Assembly (NCBI RefSeq): GCF_041435355.1
Contig: NZ_CP108442.1
Location: 5,578,501-5,642,500, forward strand
Origin: Streptomyces sp. NBC_01276
Lineage (GTDB): Bacteria > Actinomycetota > Actinomycetes > Streptomycetales > Streptomycetaceae
Reading direction: 5' to 3'
DNA length: 64,000 nucleotides
The notes under the pieces: generated by a model
What the model was told of the DNA's origin: nothing
What the model saw: only the letters and a program-made list of their open reading frames with translations
Databases searched by the model: none
In this document: one piece after another, positions 26,343 to 35,506 of the stretch
Position numbering within the stretch: the stretch's first letter is position 1
How the letters are laid out: the number at the start of each line of letters is the position of its first letter
Translations under genes and position numbers: made by a program

Positions 26343-27701
26343 ATGCCGGCCAAGCAGATGCTGCCGGGGCGGCGGCCCGCCGCCGTGAAGGCGCAGGGCC
26401 GCAAACGCCCCGCGGTCACCGCCCGGCGGCCCGCCCACGGGCCGCTGCAGCGGCTGCGGCGCGCACAGCGGCAGTTGAGCAAGGCGTGGGACCGGCCGCT
26501 GACCGCCTATTACCTGATTTTCGGCAGCTCGCTGCTCCTCACCGGGCTCGGCCTGGTGATGGTCTACTCGGCCTCCATGATCAAGGCCCTCCAGCTGGGC
26601 CTGGGGGACGCGTACTTCTTCAAGAAGCAGTTCCTGGCCGCCCTGATCGGTTCCGTCCTGCTCTTCGCCGCCTCCCGGATGCCGGTCAAGCTGCACCGGG
26701 CCCTGTCCTATCCGGTGCTCGCCGGCACCCTGTTCCTGATGGTCCTGGTCCAGGTCCCCGGGATAGGGGTCTCGATCAACGGCAACCAGAATTGGATCTC
26801 CCTTGGCGGTCCGTTCATGCTCCAGCCCAGTGAGTTCGGCAAACTCGCCCTGATCCTGTGGGGCGCCGACCTGCTGGCCCGCAAGGGGGACAAGGAGCTG
26901 CTGAGCCAGTGGAAGCACCTGCTGGTGCCGCTGGTCCCGGTGGCCTTCCTGCTGCTCGGGCTGATCATGCTGGGCGGGGACATGGGCACCGCGATGATCC
27001 TGGGCGCCGTCCTGTTCGGGCTGCTCTGGCTCGCCGGGGCGCCGACCCGGATGTTCGCGGGGGTCCTGCTCTTCGCGGGTGTGATCGTCGCACTGCTCAT
27101 CAAGACCAGCCCGCACCGCATGGACCGGCTCGCCTGCCTCGGCGCGACAGATCCGGGCAAGAACGACCTTTGCTGGCAGGCCGTACACGGGATCTACGCC
27201 CTGGCATCCGGTGGATGGTTCGGTTCCGGCCTGGGGGCGAGTGTGGAAAAATGGGGGCAACTGCCCGAAGCCCACACCGACTTCATCTTTGCCATCACCG
27301 GTGAGGAACTGGGGCTGGCGGGGACGCTGTCGGTGCTCGCCCTGTTCGCGGCCCTAGGCTATGCGGGTATCCGCGTGGCCGGACGCACGGAGGACCCCTT
27401 CGTACGGTATGCCGCGGGAGGCGTCACCACGTGGATCACGGCCCAGGCCGTGATCAACATCGGTGCGGTGCTCGGCCTGCTGCCGATCGCCGGTGTGCCC
27501 CTCCCGCTGTTCTCCTACGGAGGGTCGGCCCTGCTGCCGACCATGTTCGCGGTCGGACTGCTCATCGCCTTCGCGCGGGAGGAGCCGGCGGCGCGAGCGG
27601 CGCTCGCGATGCGCCGGCCGAGGTTCGGCCGGCAGCGGAGCGGGCCGATATGGAAGTCGATGAGACGGCGCGTCAAGAGGCGTCCGTCCGGAGAGCGGTG
27701 A
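26343..27701 (+). CDS. ftsW: Septal SEDS glycosyltransferase FtsW
   Basis: FtsW polymerises lipid II at the septum together with FtsI. The 452-residue product has a basic 50-residue cytoplasmic N-terminus, then about ten membrane helices. SEDS landmarks are present: VMVYSAS, QNWISLGGPFMLQPSEFGKLA, GGDMGTAMI, PEAHTDFIFAITGEELG and PLPLFSYGGSALL. The C-terminus is Arg-rich. The ATG has GGAGGGG about 10 nt upstream. The SEDS role fits the cluster; a RodA identity is unlikely given its position between murD and murG. Confidence 0.96.
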   Translation: MPAKQMLPGRRPAAVKAQGRKRPAVTARRPAHGPLQRLRRAQRQLSKAWDRPLTAYYLIFGSSLLLTGLGLVMVYSASMIKALQLGLGDAYFFKKQFLAALIGSVLLFAASRMPVKLHRALSYPVLAGTLFLMVLVQVPGIGVSINGNQNWISLGGPFMLQPSEFGKLALILWGADLLARKGDKELLSQWKHLLVPLVPVAFLLLGLIMLGGDMGTAMILGAVLFGLLWLAGAPTRMFAGVLLFAGVIVALLIKTSPHRMDRLACLGATDPGKNDLCWQAVHGIYALASGGWFGSGLGASVEKWGQLPEAHTDFIFAITGEELGLAGTLSVLALFAALGYAGIRVAGRTEDPFVRYAAGGVTTWITAQAVINIGAVLGLLPIAGVPLPLFSYGGSALLPTMFAVGLLIAFAREEPAARAALAMRRPRFGRQRSGPIWKSMRRRVKRRPSGER

Positions 27702-27707
27702 ATTTCG

Positions 27708-28802
27708 GTGCATGTCGTACTCGCCGGTGGGGGGACCGCCGGCCACATCGAGCCGGCGCTCGCCCTCGCGGACGCCCTGCGCAGGCAGGACCCGACCGTG
27801 GGCATCACCGCCCTCGGTACCGAACGCGGCCTTGAAACGCGGCTGGTCCCGGAGCGCGGCTACGAGCTGGGGCTGATCCCCGCCGTACCGCTGCCCCGCA
27901 AGCCCACGCCCGAGCTGATCACCGTCCCCGGGCGGCTGCGCGGCACCATCAAGGCCGCCGAGGAGATCCTGACCCGGACCAAGGCGGACTGCGTCGTCGG
28001 CTTCGGCGGTTACGTGGCCCTGCCCGGCTACCTGGCCGCCAAGCGGCTCGGGGTGCCGATCATCGTCCACGAGGCCAACGCCCGGCCCGGACTGGCCAAC
28101 AAGATCGGCTCCCGCTACGCGCACGCCGTCGCGGTGTCCACCCCGGACAGCAAGCTGCGCGGCGCCCGCTACGTGGGCATCCCGCTGCGCCGGTCCATCT
28201 CCACCCTCGACCGGGCCGCCGTCCGCCCCGAGGCGCGCGCCGCCTTCGGGCTGGACCCCAACCTGCCGACGCTGCTGGTCTCCGGCGGCTCGCAGGGCGC
28301 CCGCCGCCTCAACGAGGTGATCCAGCAGGTCGCTCCGACCCTCCAGCGCTCCGGGATCCAGATCCTGCACGCGGTCGGCCCGAAGAACGAACTGCCGCGT
28401 GTCGACAACATGCCCGGGATGCCGCCGTACGTCCCGGTACCGTACGTGGACCGGATGGACCTCGCGTACGCCGCCGCCGACATGATGCTGTGCCGCGCGG
28501 GCGCGATGACCGTCGCCGAACTCTCCGCCGTCGGACTGCCGGCCGCCTACGTACCGCTGCCCATCGGCAACGGCGAACAGCGGCTCAACGCCCAGCCGGT
28601 GGTCAAGGCCGGCGGCGGCCTGCTCGTGGACGACGCGGAACTGACGCCCGACTGGGTGCTCGGCCAGATCCTCCCGGTGCTGTCCGATCCGCACCGCCTG
28701 TACGAGATGTCCCGCGCCGCCGCCGAGTTCGGCCGCCGGGACGCCGACGACCTGCTCGTCGGCCTGGTCTACGAGGCGGTCGCGGCCAACAGGGCCCGCT
28801 GA
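27708..28802 (+). CDS. murG: Lipid II synthase MurG (UDP-GlcNAc transferase)
   Basis: MurG adds GlcNAc to lipid I on the cytoplasmic face, making lipid II. The 364-residue GT-B protein starts [21 protein letters not shown], the glycine-rich acceptor loop, and has [37 protein letters not shown] and the C-terminal nucleotide segment [11 protein letters not shown]. The GTG start lies 6 bp after the ftsW stop. A second, more diverged MurG-type gene lies at 45114-46295. ftsQ follows directly; murC, which occupies this position in many actinobacteria, is absent. Confidence 0.97.
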   Translation: MHVVLAGGGTAGHIEPALALADALRRQDPTVGITALGTERGLETRLVPERGYELGLIPAVPLPRKPTPELITVPGRLRGTIKAAEEILTRTKADCVVGFGGYVALPGYLAAKRLGVPIIVHEANARPGLANKIGSRYAHAVAVSTPDSKLRGARYVGIPLRRSISTLDRAAVRPEARAAFGLDPNLPTLLVSGGSQGARRLNEVIQQVAPTLQRSGIQILHAVGPKNELPRVDNMPGMPPYVPVPYVDRMDLAYAAADMMLCRAGAMTVAELSAVGLPAAYVPLPIGNGEQRLNAQPVVKAGGGLLVDDAELTPDWVLGQILPVLSDPHRLYEMSRAAAEFGRRDADDLLVGLVYEAVAANRAR

Positions 28803-28832
28803 GGCGGGAAGCCAGATCCAGGAGGCACAGGA

Positions 28833-29675
28833 GTGGCCGGAGCGACGACGGCACAGCGCGGCACGTCCGACCGGTCGGGCCGGGGCGGGAAAAAGCGCCC
28901 GGGCCCGTCCGGGCCGCCCAAGCCGCCCAAGTCGTCGAAGAGGCCGGGTCCCCGGGGACCCGGTGGCGCGCGAGCGCGCCGCGTCCCCGTCCTGGCCTCC
29001 CTCGCCGCCGCCGTGGTCCTCGCCGCGGGCGGCACCTGGGCGCTCTACGGCTCCTCCTGGCTCCGCGTCGAGAAGGTCACGGCCTCCGGCACCGAGGTGC
29101 TCACCCCCGAACAGGTCCTCACGGCCGCGGCCGTACCCGTCGGCGCACCCCTCGTCGGCGTCGACACGGACGAGATCGCGAGCCGTCTGCGCCGGCGGCT
29201 GCCCCGCATCGATTCGGTCGACGTGGTGCGGGCCTGGCCGCACGGAATCGGGCTGAAAGTGACGGAACGCAAACCCGTCCTGCTCATCAAGAAGGAAGCG
29301 GAGTTCGTCGAAGTGGACGCGTCCGGTGTGCGATTCGACACGGTCGGACGCGCGCCCGCGGGTGTTCCGGTCCTGGAACTGACCGCGGAGCACTCGCCGA
29401 GCGCCCGCCGCTTCGACGAGCAGCGCCTCCTGCGGGAGGCGGTGGGCATCGCCGGAACCCTCCCCGCCGCGATCGCGAAAGAGACGTTGCAGGTCAAGGT
29501 GCGGTCGTACGATTCGGTGCTGCTCCAGCTGACCAAGGGGCGCACGGTCGTGTGGGGGAGCGGCGAACTGGGTGAGGCGAAGGGCCGTGCGCTGACCGCC
29601 CTGCTGAAAGCCGCGCCCAAGGCCGACCACTTCGACGTGAGCGTCCCCACCGCGCCTGCGGTGTCCGGGAGTTGA
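28833..29675 (+). CDS. ftsQ: Cell division protein FtsQ
   Basis: FtsQ is a bitopic divisome scaffold. The 280-residue product has a cytoplasmic N-terminus rich in Lys, Pro and Gly (about 48 residues), one membrane helix at about 51-70 (VLASLAAAVVLAAGGTWALY), then a POTRA domain beginning LRVEKVTASGTEVLTPEQV, and a beta domain with VTERKPVLLIKK. The GTG start is preceded by CAGGAGG. It is the last gene before the 278-bp ftsZ promoter region and has no obvious terminator, so read-through into ftsZ is likely. Confidence 0.95.
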   Translation: MAGATTAQRGTSDRSGRGGKKRPGPSGPPKPPKSSKRPGPRGPGGARARRVPVLASLAAAVVLAAGGTWALYGSSWLRVEKVTASGTEVLTPEQVLTAAAVPVGAPLVGVDTDEIASRLRRRLPRIDSVDVVRAWPHGIGLKVTERKPVLLIKKEAEFVEVDASGVRFDTVGRAPAGVPVLELTAEHSPSARRFDEQRLLREAVGIAGTLPAAIAKETLQVKVRSYDSVLLQLTKGRTVVWGSGELGEAKGRALTALLKAAPKADHFDVSVPTAPAVSGS

Positions 29676-29765
29676 CGTCCGGTCGAACAGCGAAGCACCC
29701 TGGTTGGCCACCGATACGGGTGATCACATAGGGTGAAAAGAAAAACGGGAGGTTCGGCGTGTTCG

Positions 29766-29795
29766 TTGAACCCGCGCTACTTGTCGACTTAGTGT
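29766..29795 (+). promoter_or_regulatory. Candidate ftsZ promoter with WhiA-like motif
   Basis: TTGAAC (29766-29771) and TAGTGT (29790-29795) are spaced by 18 bp. The -10 overlaps GTGTC (29792-29796), the complement of the GACAC core bound by WhiA; a direct GACAC stands at 29821-29825. ftsZ of Streptomyces is known to have several promoters and sporulation-linked control, so this is probably one of them. Confidence 0.5.
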
Positions 29796-29828
29796 CCTGT
29801 TCGGAAGAGTCCAGGGAACAGACACACT

Positions 29829-29853
29829 CCTAACCCTAAACTTCAGGGTTAGG
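29829..29853 (+). promoter_or_regulatory. Inverted repeat in the ftsZ leader
   Basis: CCTAACCCT (29829-29837) and AGGGTTAGG (29845-29853) form a perfect 9-bp stem around a 7-nt spacer, about 100 bp before the ftsZ start. It has lower GC than the terminators nearby and lies between the candidate promoter and the gene, so an operator or mRNA leader structure is more likely than a terminator. Confidence 0.55.
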
Positions 29854-29953
29854 GTTCGGGTCGGCGCGTACGAACCGTCCCAATTTCGGCATCAGTCGTC
29901 GCACCGCAGACCCGCGAAGCGGCGACACGTAATCGAGGCGAGAGGCCTTCGAC

Positions 29954-31153
29954 GTGGCAGCACCGCAGAACTACCTCGCAGTCATCAAGGTCATCGGTGT
30001 CGGCGGCGGTGGTGTCAATGCCATCAACCGAATGATCGAGGTCGGTCTCAAGGGTGTCGAGTTCATCGCCATCAACACGGACGCCCAGGCGCTGTTGATG
30101 AGCGACGCCGATGTCAAGCTCGACGTCGGTCGTGAACTCACCCGAGGCCTCGGCGCCGGAGCCAACCCGGCCGTCGGCCGCAAGGCGGCAGAGGACCACC
30201 GTGAGGAGATCGAGGAGGTCCTCAAGGGGGCCGACATGGTCTTCGTCACCGCCGGTGAGGGCGGCGGCACCGGCACCGGCGGCGCACCCGTCGTGGCCAA
30301 CATCGCGCGCTCGCTGGGCGCCCTGACGATCGGTGTGGTCACCCGGCCGTTCACCTTCGAGGGCCGGCGCCGCGCGAACCAGGCGGAGGACGGCATCGCC
30401 GAGCTCCGCGAAGAGGTCGACACCCTCATCGTCATCCCCAACGACCGCCTGCTGTCCATCTCGGACCGCCAGGTCAGCGTCCTGGACGCCTTCAAGTCGG
30501 CCGACCAGGTCCTGCTCTCCGGCGTGCAGGGCATCACCGACCTCATCACCACCCCGGGTCTGATCAACCTGGACTTCGCGGACGTCAAGTCCGTGATGTC
30601 CGAGGCCGGCTCCGCGCTGATGGGCATCGGCTCGGCCCGCGGCGACGACCGCGCCGTGGCCGCCGCCGAGATGGCGATCTCCTCGCCGCTGCTGGAGGCC
30701 TCCATCGACGGGGCGCGGGGCGTCCTGCTCTCCATCTCCGGTGGCTCGGACCTCGGTCTCTTCGAGATCAACGAGGCCGCGCAGCTGGTGAGCGAGGCCG
30801 CGCACCCCGAGGCGAACATCATCTTCGGTGCCGTCATCGACGACGCGCTCGGCGACGAGGTACGGGTCACCGTGATCGCGGCCGGGTTCGACGGCGGACA
30901 GCCCCCGGCCCGCCGGGACAACGTCATCGGCGCCGCGTCCACCAAGCGCGAGGAGCCGGCCCCCGCGCCGGTGCGCGCCCCGGAGCCGGTCCGCCCGGCC
31001 TTCGGCGGACTCGGCACGGTCACCCCGCGCGAGGAGCCCCCGGCCCCGGTGGAGATCCCCGTCGAGCCGGCGCCCGCGCCGCAGGTGCCGACGGCCCGGC
31101 CGTACCAGGACAGCCCGGCCGAAGAGCTGGATGTTCCGGACTTCTTGAAGTGA
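29954..31153 (+). CDS. ftsZ: Cell division GTPase FtsZ
   Basis: FtsZ polymerises into the Z-ring (and sporulation ladders in Streptomyces). The 399-residue product has [17 protein letters not shown], the tubulin signature [10 protein letters not shown], and [11 protein letters not shown]; residues to about 315 form the GTPase core. A Pro/Glu/Ala-rich linker follows, and the C-terminal peptide ([10 protein letters not shown]) binds partner proteins such as SepF. GTG 29954 has GAGAGG about 8-10 nt upstream. Its stop overlaps the pgeF start as GTGA. The upstream 278 bp contain a candidate promoter, GACAC motifs and an inverted repeat. Confidence 0.98.
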   Translation: MAAPQNYLAVIKVIGVGGGGVNAINRMIEVGLKGVEFIAINTDAQALLMSDADVKLDVGRELTRGLGAGANPAVGRKAAEDHREEIEEVLKGADMVFVTAGEGGGTGTGGAPVVANIARSLGALTIGVVTRPFTFEGRRRANQAEDGIAELREEVDTLIVIPNDRLLSISDRQVSVLDAFKSADQVLLSGVQGITDLITTPGLINLDFADVKSVMSEAGSALMGIGSARGDDRAVAAAEMAISSPLLEASIDGARGVLLSISGGSDLGLFEINEAAQLVSEAAHPEANIIFGAVIDDALGDEVRVTVIAAGFDGGQPPARRDNVIGAASTKREEPAPAPVRAPEPVRPAFGGLGTVTPREEPPAPVEIPVEPAPAPQVPTARPYQDSPAEELDVPDFLK

Positions 31154-31899
31154 CACTGGGGCAGCATCACGAGAGCGGCGCCCACTTCGCCTTCACCGAC
31201 CGGTGGGGCGGGGTGAGCGCCGTTCCGTACGAGGAGCTCAATCTCGGCGGCGCGGTCGGAGACGACCCGGCCGCCGTTCGCGCGAACCGGGCCGCCGCGG
31301 CGCGGGAGCTGGGCGTCGACCCGGACCTCGTCGTCTGGATGAACCAGGTGCACGGGCGGGACGTCGCGGTGGTGGACGGCCCCTGGGCCGCCGGCGACGC
31401 GGTTCCGGCGGTGGACGCGGTGGTGACCGCCCGTCGGGGGCTCGCCCTCGCCGTGCTCACCGCCGACTGCACCCCCGTGCTGCTGGCCGACCCCGTCGCC
31501 GGGGTCGTCGGCGCCGCCCACGCCGGGCGGCCCGGCCTGGTCGCCGGGGTGGTGCCGGCCGCGGTCGAGGCGATGACGGCCCTGGGCGCGGACCCCGCGC
31601 GCATGGTCGCCCGTACCGGACCGGCCGTCTGCGGGCGGTGCTACGAAGTGCCCGCCGAGATGCGGGAGGCGGTCGCCGCCGTGGTTCCGGCCGCGTGGGC
31701 CGAGACCAGCTGGGGGACGCCGGCGGTGGACGTGGTCGCCGGGGTGCACGCGCAGCTGGCGGAGGCGGGGGTGGCGTACCGCCACCGTTCCGCGGTCTGC
31801 ACACTGGAGTCGCGGGACCACTTCTCGTACCGCCGCGACCGGGTGACCGGGCGGCTCGCCGGATATGTGTGGTTGGAACGGATTGATGACAGACCGTAA
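31150..31899 (+). CDS. pgeF: Peptidoglycan editing factor PgeF (YlmD/YfiH, multicopper-oxidase-like fold)
   Basis: The 249-residue product belongs to the YfiH family; E. coli PgeF is reported to remove wrongly placed amino acids from cell-wall precursors, and older annotation calls it laccase or polyphenol oxidase. Visible metal/active-site segments are [21 protein letters not shown] and AAHAGRPGL; the last differs from the common HAGWRG but keeps the histidine. The GTG overlaps the ftsZ stop, and the C-terminal codons overlap ylmE by 14 nt. The ftsZ-ylmD-ylmE order is standard for Gram-positive bacteria. Confidence 0.9.
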   Translation: MTLGQHHESGAHFAFTDRWGGVSAVPYEELNLGGAVGDDPAAVRANRAAAARELGVDPDLVVWMNQVHGRDVAVVDGPWAAGDAVPAVDAVVTARRGLALAVLTADCTPVLLADPVAGVVGAAHAGRPGLVAGVVPAAVEAMTALGADPARMVARTGPAVCGRCYEVPAEMREAVAAVVPAAWAETSWGTPAVDVVAGVHAQLAEAGVAYRHRSAVCTLESRDHFSYRRDRVTGRLAGYVWLERIDDRP

Positions 31900-32605
31900 G
31901 TCGGAACTCGCGGAGAACCTCGCGCGGGTGGAGGAGCGCATCGCGTCCGCCTGCGCGGCCGCGGGCCGGGGGCGGGACGAGGTGACCCTCATCGTGGTCA
32001 CCAAGACGTATCCGGCGAGCGACGTACGACTGCTGGCGGAGCTGGGCGTCCGTCATGTTGCGGAAAACCGCGACCAGGACGCCGCGCCCAAGGCGGGGGC
32101 CTGCGCGGATCTGCCGTTGAACTGGCACTTCGTGGGTCAGTTGCAGACGAACAAAGTCCGTTCCGTGGCGGGATACGCGCATGTCGTGCAGTCGGTCGAC
32201 CGGCCGAAGCTCGTCACGGCGCTGTCGGCGGCCGCGGAGGCGCAGGGGCGCGAACTCGGCTGCCTGGTGCAGATCGCGCTCGACGCGGAGTCGGGGGAGC
32301 GCGGCGCACGCGGAGGCGCGGCGCCGGACCTGCTCGCGCGGTTGGCGGACCTCGTGGCCGCCGCGCCGGGACTGCGCATCGACGGCCTGATGACCGTCGC
32401 CCCGCTGGCCGGCCCCTACGCGGGGCGCGAACGGGCGGCCTTCGAGCGGCTGGTGGAATTGTCATCCGGCCTGCGCGCGGACCATCCGGCTGCCACGATG
32501 GTGTCGGCCGGAATGAGCGCCGACCTGGAACAGGCCGTGCTGGCGGGTGCGACACATGTACGCGTCGGCACTGCGGTACTCGGCGCGAGACCCCGGCTCG
32601 GGTAA
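31886..32605 (+). CDS. ylmE: YggS/YlmE family PLP-binding protein
   Basis: The 239-residue product is a PLP-homeostasis protein of the YggS (COG0325) family. It has TLIVVTKTYPA with the PLP lysine, ELGVRHVAENRDQDA, LNWHFVGQLQTNK, LMTVAPL and the C-terminal MSADLEQAVLAGATHVRVGTAV, the phosphate-binding end. ATG 31886 (MTDRKSEL) was chosen because family similarity starts there; GGAACGG lies upstream within pgeF. It overlaps pgeF by 14 nt. The 170-bp gap to sepF contains a promoter. Confidence 0.93.
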   Translation: MTDRKSELAENLARVEERIASACAAAGRGRDEVTLIVVTKTYPASDVRLLAELGVRHVAENRDQDAAPKAGACADLPLNWHFVGQLQTNKVRSVAGYAHVVQSVDRPKLVTALSAAAEAQGRELGCLVQIALDAESGERGARGGAAPDLLARLADLVAAAPGLRIDGLMTVAPLAGPYAGRERAAFERLVELSSGLRADHPAATMVSAGMSADLEQAVLAGATHVRVGTAVLGARPRLG

Positions 32606-32686
32606 CGTCGCGAAGAAAGTCGGACCACAGCAGAAAATATGGTCATTTCCGCAGATGAGCGGACAGACCAAGTGGATCGCGGGCAG

Positions 32687-32734
32687 TTGGTGACTTTGGT
32701 GACACAGCTACTTTGCTGACGGACACAGCGACAC
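32687..32734 (+). promoter_or_regulatory. sepF promoter region with three GACAC motifs
   Basis: TTGGTG (32687-32692) and TACTTT (32709-32714) at 16-bp spacing form a plausible promoter. Three GACAC motifs lie at 32701-32705, 32722-32726 and 32730-32734. GACAC is the recognition core of WhiA, the sporulation regulator that controls division genes in Streptomyces, so sporulation control is a reasonable inference. Confidence 0.45.
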
Positions 32735-32775
32735 CTGCGACAGGGCGATCCACCACAGAGCGGAGGACTCGGAGA

Positions 32776-33393
32776 ATGGCCGGCGCGATGCGCAAGATGG
32801 CGGTCTACCTCGGCCTCGTGGAGGACGACCGGTACGACAACCCGGGGTACGACCCCGATGACGAGTTCGAGCCCGAGCCGGAGCCGGAGCGCGCGCGGGA
32901 CCGGGATCGCCGACAGCAGCCCGTGCACCAATCGCCCGTAACGGACGAACCGGTACGAGCCGTACAGCCTCCGGCGCAGCGGGAACCCCTCCCAATTCCG
33001 TCAGAAAACGGACGTCCCGCGCGAATTGCCCCCGTGGCATCCATCACACCTGACCGCACCAACCTGGAGAAGAACGCCCCCGTGATCATGCCCAAGGTCG
33101 TCTCCGAGCGGGAGCCGTACCGCATCACGACGCTGCACCCCCGGACCTACAACGAGGCCCGTACCATCGGGGAACACTTCCGTGAGGGCACTCCGGTGAT
33201 CATGAATCTCACGGAGATGGACGACACGGACGCGAAGCGTCTCGTCGACTTCGCCGCCGGCCTCGTCTTCGGTCTGCACGGCAGTATTGAACGCGTGACA
33301 CAGAAGGTGTTCCTGCTGTCGCCTGCTAACGTCGATGTCACGGCGGAGGACAAGGCCCGCATCGCGGAGGGCGGGTTCTTCAACCAAAGCTAG
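32776..33393 (+). CDS. sepF: Cell division protein SepF
   Basis: SepF anchors and bundles FtsZ at the membrane. From ATG 32776 (GGAGG 9 nt upstream) it has 205 residues: an N-terminal amphipathic, membrane-binding segment ([18 protein letters not shown]), an acidic/Pro-rich linker (about 25-95) and the C-terminal SepF core with [17 protein letters not shown]. This is the dcw-linked SepF. ylmG follows after 59 bp. Upstream GACAC motifs suggest control by WhiA. Confidence 0.95.
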   Translation: MAGAMRKMAVYLGLVEDDRYDNPGYDPDDEFEPEPEPERARDRDRRQQPVHQSPVTDEPVRAVQPPAQREPLPIPSENGRPARIAPVASITPDRTNLEKNAPVIMPKVVSEREPYRITTLHPRTYNEARTIGEHFREGTPVIMNLTEMDDTDAKRLVDFAAGLVFGLHGSIERVTQKVFLLSPANVDVTAEDKARIAEGGFFNQS

Positions 33394-33452
33394 ACCGATC
33401 CGTCAGACACGGGACCGGGAACAGAGCGAGAACGGGGAGAGGGAAGCGCGGG

Positions 33453-33749
33453 ATGGGCGTCGCACTGCAAGTGGTCTACATCGCGCTGATGTGCTTCCTC
33501 ATCGTGCTGATCTTCCGACTGGTCATGGACTACGTGTTCCAGTTCGCACGTTCATGGACACCCGGCAAGGCGATGGTGGTCGTTCTGGAGGCCACCTACA
33601 CTGTCACCGATCCACCGCTCAAGCTTCTCCGGCGATTCATCCCGCCGTTGCGTCTCGGGGGCGTGGCACTCGACCTGTCCTTCTTCGTTCTGATGATCAT
33701 CGTTTACATCCTCATCAGTTTCGTGAGCACCGCTGCGAGAAGCGTGTGA
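33453..33749 (+). CDS. ylmG: YggT/YlmG family membrane protein
   Basis: The 98-residue product has two hydrophobic segments, about residues 5-30 (VVYIALMCFLIVLIFRLVMDYV) and 70-93 (LDLSFFVLMIIVYILISFV). Between them lies the conserved TYTVTDPPLKLLRRFIPPLRLGG loop that defines the YggT family. YlmG is a regular neighbour of sepF and divIVA and influences nucleoid or division organisation in several lineages, but its molecular role is not settled. Its ATG follows GGGAAGCGCGGG. An 82-bp gap separates it from divIVA. Confidence 0.93.
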   Translation: MGVALQVVYIALMCFLIVLIFRLVMDYVFQFARSWTPGKAMVVVLEATYTVTDPPLKLLRRFIPPLRLGGVALDLSFFVLMIIVYILISFVSTAARSV

Positions 33750-33831
33750 ACGATGTGCTTCCCCGCGGGCGCGGGGACAGTCCCGATACGGTCTTGCCGA
33801 CTGCCGACGACTACGTAGAGGTGAAGAAGAC

Positions 33832-35052
33832 ATGCCGCTGACCCCCGAGGACGTGCGGAACAAGCAGTTCACGACCGTCCGCCTCCGAGAAGGCTATGAC
33901 GAGGACGAGGTCGATGCCTTCCTCGACGAGGTCGAGTCCGAACTGACGCGCCTGCTGCGCGAGAACGAGGACCTGCGCGCCAAGCTGGCCGCCGCGACGC
34001 GTGCCGCCGCGCAGAGCCAGCAGCAGCAGCAGAACATGCGCAAGCCGGAGCCCCAGGACCAGCGAGGCCCGGGCGCCCCCGTGCCCGCGGCCATATCCGG
34101 CCCGCCGCAGCAGCAGCAGCAGCCGCAGATGGGCCCGCCGCAGCTTCCCGGCGGCCAGCCGCAGCTGCCGGCCGGTCCCGGTGGACACGGTCCGCAGGGT
34201 CCGGGCCCGATGGGCGGCCCCATGCAGCAGCAGCAGTCCATGGGTGGCCAGCACCCGATGGCGCCGCAGCAGCAGATGGGCCAGCCCCCCATGCAGCAGC
34301 AGTCCATGGGTGGCCAGAACCCGCTCGGCCAGCCGATGGGCCAGCAGATGCAGCCGATGGGGCAGCAGATGCAGCCCATGGGCCAGCCCATGCAGCAGAT
34401 GCAGCAGCCGCCGCAGCTCCCGCAGCAGGGCCCCGGTGGCGACAGCGCCGCCCGCGTCCTGTCGCTCGCGCAGCAGACCGCCGACCAGGCGATCGCGGAG
34501 GCCCGCTCCGAGGCCAACAAGATCGTCGGCGAGGCCCGTTCGCGCGCCGAGGGCCTGGAGCGGGACGCCCGTGCCAAGGCCGACGCGCTGGAGCGGGACG
34601 CGCAGGAGAAGCACCGCGTCGCGATGGGCTCCCTGGAGTCCGCCCGCGCCACGCTGGAGCGCAAGGTCGAGGACCTTCGGGGCTTCGAGCGCGAGTACCG
34701 TACGCGTCTGAAGTCCTACCTGGAGTCGCAGCTGCGCCAGCTGGAGACCCAGGCCGACGACTCCCTGGCCCCGCCGCGGAACCCGGCCGGTCCGGCGCTG
34801 CCGCCGTCGCCTTCGCCGTCGATGGCTCCGGCCGGTGCGATGGGTCACTCGATGGGCAACCCGTCCATGGGCGCTCCGTCCCCCATGGGCGGTCCCTCCC
34901 CGATGGGTGGTGGCCCGTCCTACGGCGGCCAGCAGCAGATGTCCCCGGCGATGACGCAGCCGATGGCTCCGGTGCGGCCGGCCGCGCCGCAGCCGATGCA
35001 GCAGGCGCCGTCTCCGATGCGGGGCTTCCTGATCGACGAGGACGACAACTAG
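33832..35052 (+). CDS. divIVA: Polar growth coiled-coil protein DivIVA (Wag31-type)
   Basis: DivIVA recruits the apical cell-wall machinery in Streptomyces hyphae and is essential there. The 406-residue product has the N-terminal lipid-binding DivIVA domain (MPLTPEDVRNKQFTTVRLRE, then DEVDAFLDEVESELTRLLREN), a long Gln/Met/Pro/Gly-rich linker (about 60-200), a second coiled coil (about 205-310, AEARSEANKIVGEARSRAEG) and a Met/Pro/Gly-rich tail. The linker contains a duplicated DNA segment (34228-34251 and 34294-34317). GAGGTG lies upstream of the ATG. A 19-bp hairpin terminator follows. Confidence 0.96.
   Translation: MPLTPEDVRNKQFTTVRLREGYDEDEVDAFLDEVESELTRLLRENEDLRAKLAAATRAAAQSQQQQQNMRKPEPQDQRGPGAPVPAAISGPPQQQQQPQMGPPQLPGGQPQLPAGPGGHGPQGPGPMGGPMQQQQSMGGQHPMAPQQQMGQPPMQQQSMGGQNPLGQPMGQQMQPMGQQMQPMGQPMQQMQQPPQLPQQGPGGDSAARVLSLAQQTADQAIAEARSEANKIVGEARSRAEGLERDARAKADALERDAQEKHRVAMGSLESARATLERKVEDLRGFEREYRTRLKSYLESQLRQLETQADDSLAPPRNPAGPALPPSPSPSMAPAGAMGHSMGNPSMGAPSPMGGPSPMGGGPSYGGQQQMSPAMTQPMAPVRPAAPQPMQQAPSPMRGFLIDEDDN
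34228..34317 (+). repeat. Internal direct repeat in divIVA linker
   Basis: A 24-bp segment encoding QQQSMGGQ occurs at 34228-34251 and again at 34294-34317, within a CAG/ATG-rich tract. Such repeats make linker length variable between strains. Confidence 0.7.
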
Positions 35053-35080
35053 GCGCCGCCGCTCGTCGTCGGCAGCCTTA

Positions 35081-35125
35081 CGGGCCGGGCCCGGGTTCCT
35101 TCTGGAACCCGGGCCCGGCCCGTTT
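35081..35125 (+). terminator. Terminator of the divIVA transcript (19-bp perfect stem)
   Basis: Bases 35081-35099 pair perfectly with 35104-35122 around a TTCT loop, followed by TTT. It lies 29 bp after the divIVA stop and is the clear end of the dcw transcription unit. Confidence 0.9.
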
Positions 35126-35506
35126 CCGCGTCCCGCCGCCCGTTTCCGCGTTCCGGCGGGCCGGTGCCGGTGCGGGTGCGGGTGCGGGTGGGTGCGGGTG
35201 GGTGGCCGCTGCGCGGGGCCGTCCCCTCCCCGCCCTTCCACCGTTCCCCGGGCTCCGCCCGGACGCTTCGGGGGCTCCACCCCCGGACCCCGCGCCTCAA
35301 ACGCCGGCGGGGCTGGATTTGGCTGGCGTTTGAGGCGCGGGCGCGGAGCGCCGTGGCGGGAGCCGCACCCGGCACGGGTACGGGCCGGGCCCGGATCCTT
35401 CAGCCGCGCCGGCGTCTGAGGCGGGAACGGTGGAAGGGCGGGGAGGGGAAAGACAAAGCGGCCCGCACCCCCCCGGAGGGAGAGGCGCGGGCCGCCGGGC
35501 CCGGAG
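35126..35506. repeat. Repeat-rich intergenic region between divIVA and ileS
   Basis: No gene is seen here. From left to right it holds a duplicated GTTTCCGCGT block, a GTGCGG-type microsatellite (35169-35201), and a dispersed repeat: 35228-35250 (shared with 18433), a 20-bp core at 35300-35319 (shared with 42176), and 31 bp at 35325-35355 identical to 42222-42252. A reverse-oriented copy of the 18433 segment lies at about 35425-35446, so the region resembles an inverted pair of elements. ileS ends at its right edge. Confidence 0.75.

Noticed and set aside
29829..29856. Telomere-like CCCTAA / TTAGGG sequence upstream of ftsZ
   Set aside because: There are only one or two units in inverted order in the middle of an operon; Streptomyces telomeres are unrelated palindromes.
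31150..31899. Laccase in copper or phenol metabolism
   Set aside because: The YfiH/YlmD family in the ftsZ neighbourhood is better explained as peptidoglycan editing factor; no multicopper-oxidase copper motifs are present.
35053..35506. A possible gene in the divIVA-ileS gap
   Set aside because: Open frames here run through dispersed repeats and a microsatellite, lack ribosome-binding sites, and give Pro/Arg-rich translations.
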